From Promicromonospora umidemergens (GTDB lineage Bacteria > Actinomycetota > Actinomycetes > Actinomycetales > Cellulomonadaceae), in NCBI RefSeq assembly GCF_024171995.1, contig NZ_JAMTCT010000004.1, positions 1-64,000 on the forward strand: a stretch of 64,000 bases of DNA, given 5' to 3'. Below are positions 60,098 through 64,000 of the stretch, piece after piece. Within the stretch, counting starts at the first letter, position 1, and each line of letters starts with the position of its first letter. Made by a program: the position numbers and the translations under genes. The notes under the pieces were generated by a model. The model did no database searches. It was not told the origin of the DNA and worked only from the letters and a program-made list of their open reading frames with translations.

Positions 60098-60847
60098 ATG
60101 CCCACCACCAACACCTCGAACCAGATGGACCCGGACCTGGTGGGTCCAGGCCCGCGGGGCGCGCTGACGCTTGCGCGGTACTGGGTCGCCCGGCACCGGG
60201 TACTGAGCCTGGCCATCGTGCTCCTGGGCGCCATTGCGCTCGTCGCGGCCCTGCGCTTCCTGACGCCGGACCCCGCCGACCACCAGCCGGTAGTGGTGCC
60301 CTCGCCGACTGCAGCGCCCTCCGCAGACACGCACCTGGACGTGACAAACGCCCCGACCCTGCCGCCCGATGTACCCCTCGCGCAGGCCTCGAACCCAGAC
60401 GCGTTCGCCCGGGCCGTGGCCGAGACGGTGTTCACCTGGGACACCAGCAGCACCACCCTGCCCGACGTGACCGAGCAGTTCCTGGTGGTAGCGGACCCGA
60501 CCGGTGAGGAGACGCCGGGGCTGCTGGTCGATCTGCGGACCTACCTGCCCAACGACCAGGCCTGGACGCACCTGGTCCAGTACCGCACGCGGCAGTGGAT
60601 CGAGATCACCGGCGTCGTCGAGCCCGTTGCATGGGACCGCGCGGTCGCCCAGGCCCCTGAAGGCGCCCTCACGGCGGGGACGACGGCGCGGACCGTGACC
60701 GGGGTGCGGCACCGGGCAGGTCTCTGGGAGGACGAACCGGCGTCAGCGAGTTCGCCGGTGCAGTTCACGGTGTTCCTGGTGTGCTCACCGAGCGACGACC
60801 AGTGTCATGTGCTGCGGCTGTCCACGCCCGGCCTGGCCCTGCACTGA
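60098..60847 (+). CDS. VirB8/TcpC-like T4SS protein
   Basis: This is a 249-residue protein from ATG 60098. A cytosolic N-terminus of about 35 residues precedes one membrane helix (VLSLAIVLLGAIALVAALRF). The extracellular part starts with a Pro/Thr linker and has a mixed fold (PDAFARAVAETVFTWDTSST, WIEITGVVEPVAWDRAVAQA, VQFTVFLVCSPSDDQCHVLR). This architecture fits NTF2-fold VirB8/TcpC-type scaffold proteins of Gram-positive conjugation machines, although sequence similarity alone is weak. Confidence 0.6.
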   Translation: MPTTNTSNQMDPDLVGPGPRGALTLARYWVARHRVLSLAIVLLGAIALVAALRFLTPDPADHQPVVVPSPTAAPSADTHLDVTNAPTLPPDVPLAQASNPDAFARAVAETVFTWDTSSTTLPDVTEQFLVVADPTGEETPGLLVDLRTYLPNDQAWTHLVQYRTRQWIEITGVVEPVAWDRAVAQAPEGALTAGTTARTVTGVRHRAGLWEDEPASASSPVQFTVFLVCSPSDDQCHVLRLSTPGLALH

Positions 60848-60855
60848 GAGGCCCG

Positions 60856-62061
60856 GTGTCCCTGATGCGGATCCTGATGATCGCCGTCGTCCTGGTGGTG
60901 CTGTTCGGTCCGGCCACCGCCCTGACCACCTACGCACTCCTGGCCCCCGCCTACACTGCCGGGTGCGTGCCCGGTGGGGTAGGCGTCGGGCCGGTCGGTG
61001 CGGTGCCGGCAGAGCTGACTGCGACCACCACCGATGGGGCTCTGGTGGTCCTGGACCGGACCCAGCTTCGCCACGCTGCCACCATCATCACCACCGGCTC
61101 CCGTACGCAGGGCGTCGGGCGCGACGGGGTCCTGGTCGCGCTCATGGCGGCGCTGACCGAGTCGCACCTGCGGATGCTGGCCAACCCCGGCGCCTACCCC
61201 GACTCGACCACCCACCCGCACGACGGCGTCGGCCGCGACCACGACTCGCTCGGGCTGTTCCAGATGCGCCCGGCGGCCGGGTGGGGAACCGTCGCCCAGC
61301 TCATGGACCCGACCTATCAAGCCCGAGCGTTCTTCGGTGGCTCCACCGGGCCCAACAACGGTTCGCCCCGTGGTCTGCTCGACATCCCTGACTGGCAGCA
61401 GCTGCCCAAGGGCGCCGCGGCGCAGGCGGTCGAGGTCTCCGCGTACCCCGACCGGTACGCCCAGTACGAACCCGTCGCCCAGGCCATCCTCGACAAGCTC
61501 ACGTCCACGCCCGGCACGACAGTTCCTGGCAGGGACAGCAGGCCGGTCACGACGTCACGCGTGGTGTTCCCGCTGCCAGCCGGAACTTGGACCCGCTTCT
61601 CGGGCTTCGGCCCGCGCGACCTCGAAGGTACTGGGATCTATCGGCTACACGCCGGGGTCGACTATGCCGCGCCGGCCGGCACCCCGGTCCTCGCGCTGGC
61701 CGACGGCGTGGTCACCTCGATCGAGACCAGCCCGACCGGCGGCAACATGATCGTCCTGGACCACACTATCGCCGGCCCCGACGGTGCCCGGCGTGTGGGC
61801 TCGGCGTACCTGCACCTGCTCGACGGCTCCACCACCGTAGCCGAAGGCGACACCGTCACGGCCGGGGCTCAGATCGCGCAGGTTGGATCGACCGGGCGCT
61901 CGACCGGCCCGCACCTTCACCTGGAAGTCAGGCCCGGCGGCCCGGACGCTGCTGCCGTCGACCCCGAGCCGTGGCTGGCGGCGCACTCTCCCGGCATGCT
62001 GGACGGCCAGGACGTCCTGCCCGCCGCCGGCAGCGCGTGCTCGACGGAGGCAACACCATGA
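60856..62061 (+). CDS. Cell-wall hydrolase with lytic transglycosylase-like and M23 peptidase domains
   Basis: GTG 60856 after GAGAGG gives 401 residues. An N-terminal membrane helix (ILMIAVVLVVLFGPATALTT) is followed by a lysozyme-like domain (VLVALMAALTESHLRMLANP with the catalytic Glu, then DHDSLGLFQMRPAAGWG) and a C-terminal LytM/M23 domain with YRLHAGVDYAAPAGTPVLAL and STGPHLHLEVRPGG zinc motifs. The pairing is typical of VirB1-type wall hydrolases in Gram-positive conjugation, which open peptidoglycan for the channel. Confidence 0.9.
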   Translation: MSLMRILMIAVVLVVLFGPATALTTYALLAPAYTAGCVPGGVGVGPVGAVPAELTATTTDGALVVLDRTQLRHAATIITTGSRTQGVGRDGVLVALMAALTESHLRMLANPGAYPDSTTHPHDGVGRDHDSLGLFQMRPAAGWGTVAQLMDPTYQARAFFGGSTGPNNGSPRGLLDIPDWQQLPKGAAAQAVEVSAYPDRYAQYEPVAQAILDKLTSTPGTTVPGRDSRPVTTSRVVFPLPAGTWTRFSGFGPRDLEGTGIYRLHAGVDYAAPAGTPVLALADGVVTSIETSPTGGNMIVLDHTIAGPDGARRVGSAYLHLLDGSTTVAEGDTVTAGAQIAQVGSTGRSTGPHLHLEVRPGGPDAAAVDPEPWLAAHSPGMLDGQDVLPAAGSACSTEATP

Positions 62062-62363
62062 CCCCCAGCACAGCCTTCGCCACCGGCACAGGCCTGGCCA
62101 CCGGGGTGGGACCGGACTTCGGTGCGGTGACCGGCAGCGGCCTGTACCCAATCATCGGCGCGCTCCTGACGATCACCCTGGTCACGGCCGTAGCGATGCT
62201 CGTGGTCTGCGCCGCGATCTGGGCCGTCGCGTCCGCCGTCGGGAGCTGGCAGGTCACCAGCAAGTCCCGCACCGGAGTACTCCTGGCCGCGGCTGGCTCC
62301 GTGCTGAGCGGTGGGGCCCTGACCTGGATCAACTGGCTCATCGACCTCGGCAACACCCTCTAG
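62058..62363 (+). CDS. Small T4SS membrane protein, DUF6112-like (copy 1)
   Basis: This is a 101-residue protein overlapping the hydrolase stop. Two membrane helices, LYPIIGALLTITLVTAVAML and GVLLAAAGSVLSGGALTWIN, flank a short loop SKSRTG. It resembles the next-but-one protein in plan (helix, AxIWA, S...GKxGxL, helix, NW...LG), consistent with tandem VirB2-like or DUF6112 conjugation subunits of actinobacteria. Confidence 0.65.
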   Translation: MTPSTAFATGTGLATGVGPDFGAVTGSGLYPIIGALLTITLVTAVAMLVVCAAIWAVASAVGSWQVTSKSRTGVLLAAAGSVLSGGALTWINWLIDLGNTL

Positions 62364-62449
62364 ATCCGGCCGCATGCCCGCGGGCTCGCCGCTGGTGGGG
62401 GCGGCGCACCTTCCCAGCGAAGACATCACCGCGCCGAGGGAGAACCGCC

Positions 62450-62827
62450 ATGCTGCCCATCCTCCAGACCATCACCCAGCCGGCGTGGACGGCCGCCGCT
62501 CACGTTGCCCAACGTGCCACCATGGTCGCTACCGGGCTAGTCACCGCGCGCGCCGGTGAGATCAGCATCACTCCGAACGACGACGGTCTGCCTGGCATCG
62601 CCCAGCTGAAGGAGATCGTCGGCGCGATCATGAGCATCGGCCTGATCCTGGCCGTGGTCGCTCTGATCATCGCGGCGATCGTGTGGGCGTTCGGTGCCAA
62701 CTCCTCCAACCCGAGCCTCGCAGGGCGGGGGAAGACGGGGATCCTGGTTGCCGCCGTGGCCGGCGTCGTGTGCGGAGCCTCCGTCGCTCTAGTCAACTTC
62801 GGGTGGAACCTGGGCCAGGAGATCTGA
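62450..62827 (+). CDS. Small T4SS membrane protein, DUF6112-like (copy 2)
   Basis: This is a 125-residue protein from ATG 62450 (GAGGGAGAA upstream). After an N-terminal segment, IVGAIMSIGLILAVVALIIA and GILVAAVAGVVCGASVALVN are two membrane helices around RGKTG. It is clearly related in layout to the preceding small gene. The VirB2-like pilin/channel role is an inference from topology and operon position. Its stop overlaps the next start (TGATG). Confidence 0.65.
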   Translation: MLPILQTITQPAWTAAAHVAQRATMVATGLVTARAGEISITPNDDGLPGIAQLKEIVGAIMSIGLILAVVALIIAAIVWAFGANSSNPSLAGRGKTGILVAAVAGVVCGASVALVNFGWNLGQEI

Positions 62828-64000
62828 TGGACGTCTGCTCCCTGCCCGTCGTCGCGCAGATCTGCGCCGGGTCCGGTGACGTCGCCGCCGGTGCGGCGGC
62901 GTCCCCGATCCAGGGCCTCGCCGACATGGTCGGCGGGATGGCCACCTGGGTACTGAAGGGCATGTGGGCCCTGATGGTGACCACCACCATGATCGACGTC
63001 ACCAGCGCTCACTACCGTCGCGTCTACGCCCTGGTGTTCGGGATCGCGGTCGCCGTGATGCTGATCTTCTTCCTGCTGCAGGTCATCACCGGCATGACCC
63101 GCCGCGACCCCGGAGCGCTCGGTCGGGGCGTGCTCGGGCTCGGCAAGTCCGTCCTGGGCAGCTTCCTCGTGGTCACGTTGACCGCGGCGCTGCTGGAAGT
63201 CACCGACCAGCTCTGCCTCGGACTCGTGCAGGCCGCCGGGACCACCATGGAACAGGTCGGGCACCGCCTGATCGTCATGGTCACCGGGATCGCGATCTCC
63301 ACCACCGTGATCGGCGTCGGCCCGCTGCTCGCGTTGTTCCTGGCCGGGATGGCGTTCTCCGCTGCGTTCTCGGTCTGGATCGCCCTGCTGGTGCGCTCCG
63401 CTCTGGTCCTGGTCGCGATCGCCCTCGGGCCGCTCGCGCTGGCCGGCGCGACGTGGGACGCCACCCGCGGGTGGGTGACCAAGTGGGCCACCTTCGTCGT
63501 CGCGCTGATCCTGTCGAAGCTGGTCATGGTCGTGATCTTCCTGGTCGCGACCGAGCAGATGTCCGCACCCATCGAGGCCGACATCGCGTCGGTGGCCGAA
63601 CCTCTGACCGGGATCGTGCTCCTCATGGTCGGGGCCTTCGCGCCGTACCTGACGTATAAGTTCATCAACTTCATCGGGCTCGATCTCTGGGCGACGATGA
63701 CTACCGAGTCCGACGCCAAGGAGTCCCTCAACCGGCCCATGCCGTACCTGCCCGGCGGGTGGCCTCGTCCCAACCTTCCCAAGGTCGTGGACTCCGACGG
63801 CACTCAGGACAGCACCAACGATTCGGGCGACGGCGCGAGTTCTGGGGGCGGTGGATCGAGCACCTCCAGCACGGTGACCACCTCGGGTAGCCCGAGCGTT
63901 GGTGGCGCCCCGGTGGGCGGCACGAGCTTCGGTGGCGCACCGGCGAAGGTTGGTGCCGCGAGCAGCACAGGAACCGGCACCGGCACGGCAGCGGCTGGGC
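62827..64000 (+). CDS. VirB6/TrbL-like polytopic T4SS protein (runs off window)
   Basis: From ATG 62827 the frame is open to the window end (at least 391 residues). It starts MDVCSLPVVAQICAGSGDVA, then has at least six membrane helices: VYALVFGIAVAVMLIFFLLQ, GSFLVVTLTAALLEVTDQLC, TTVIGVGPLLALFLAGMAFS, ALVLVAIALGPLALAGATWD, FVVALILSKLVMVVIFLVAT and GIVLLMVGAFAPYLTYKFIN. A Gly/Ser/Thr-rich tail follows. Topology and neighbours match the SCO6881/TrbL-type inner-membrane channel component of actinobacterial conjugation. Confidence 0.8.
   Translation, partial: MDVCSLPVVAQICAGSGDVAAGAAASPIQGLADMVGGMATWVLKGMWALMVTTTMIDVTSAHYRRVYALVFGIAVAVMLIFFLLQVITGMTRRDPGALGRGVLGLGKSVLGSFLVVTLTAALLEVTDQLCLGLVQAAGTTMEQVGHRLIVMVTGIAISTTVIGVGPLLALFLAGMAFSAAFSVWIALLVRSALVLVAIALGPLALAGATWDATRGWVTKWATFVVALILSKLVMVVIFLVATEQMSAPIEADIASVAEPLTGIVLLMVGAFAPYLTYKFINFIGLDLWATMTTESDAKESLNRPMPYLPGGWPRPNLPKVVDSDGTQDSTNDSGDGASSGGGGSSTSSTVTTSGSPSVGGAPVGGTSFGGAPAKVGAASSTGTGTGTAAAG

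Noticed and set aside
1-64000. tRNA, rRNA or CRISPR array
   Set aside because: No cloverleaf-like or GTTCRANNC-type signature and no regularly spaced direct repeats were seen by reading; a dedicated search would be needed to exclude small RNAs.

Overview
The window is high-GC DNA with short intergenic gaps, many GTG starts and ATGA/GTGA stop-start overlaps. Together with streptomycete-type XRE/TPR regulators, small paired T4SS membrane proteins and Tad genes, this points to an actinobacterium, probably Micrococcales or a relative; the genus cannot be read from sequence alone. No rRNA, tRNA or CRISPR array was seen. The relaxase, type IV secretion genes, two ParB-domain proteins and a primase-like gene suggest that most of the window belongs to a conjugative plasmid or integrative conjugative element carrying cargo.

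Layout. 1-3.5 kb is a gene graveyard: an IS3 OrfA fragment and remnants of a K+ channel, an AI-2E transporter, a SnoaL-like protein and a tyrosine recombinase, with three small intact genes (DUF1622, DUF305, YrhK). 3.5-15.7 kb is a long minus-strand gene chain that looks like an undescribed biosynthetic locus. It has three small unknown proteins, a HAD hydrolase, two P450s, a LanC-like protein, a helical-repeat protein, a HemB homologue, an O-methyltransferase and a HemC homologue, followed by a Cys-rich small protein, a possible acyltransferase, a HIT-like protein and a truncated PCMT-like methyltransferase. The HemB homologue lacks both Schiff-base lysines, the LanC-like protein lacks all zinc ligands, and one P450 lacks the ExxR arginine, whereas HemC and the second P450 look intact.

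15.7-21.2 kb is a divergent plus-strand operon (RHH antitoxin, MazF-like toxin, two paralogous HTH/TPR regulators flanking an aminoglycoside-phosphotransferase-fold kinase) with a convergent alpha/beta hydrolase. Palindromes and a duplicated 14-mer lie in the divergent promoter region. 21.2-29.2 kb holds a very large MobF relaxase-helicase with an appended TOPRIM primase core, a ParB-like protein and a small HTH regulator. 29.4-41.7 kb starts with a palindrome-rich control region followed by a plus-strand operon: lipoprotein, secreted protein, CpaB-, CpaE-, CpaF-, TadB-, TadC-, TadE/TadG-like proteins and a giant LysM-BTAD membrane protein.

41.7-42.8 kb holds rhamnosidase and IS1380 remnants and a YdeI/DUF1905 protein. 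43.3-56.4 kb (minus strand) is a polymorphic-toxin locus. It contains a secreted DNRLRE/LamG protein split by an intact IS1380-type element, a 2329-residue RHS protein with a HINT domain and a small C-terminal toxin module, and two candidate immunity genes. 56.7-64 kb begins with a control element closely resembling the one at 29.5 kb, followed by the conjugation operon: degenerate Prim-Pol, two unknown proteins, a second ParB-like protein, a VirB8/TcpC-like protein, a lytic transglycosylase/M23 hydrolase, two small membrane proteins and the start of a VirB6/TrbL-like channel protein that runs off the window. The shared control element suggests that the Tad and T4SS operons are co-regulated.
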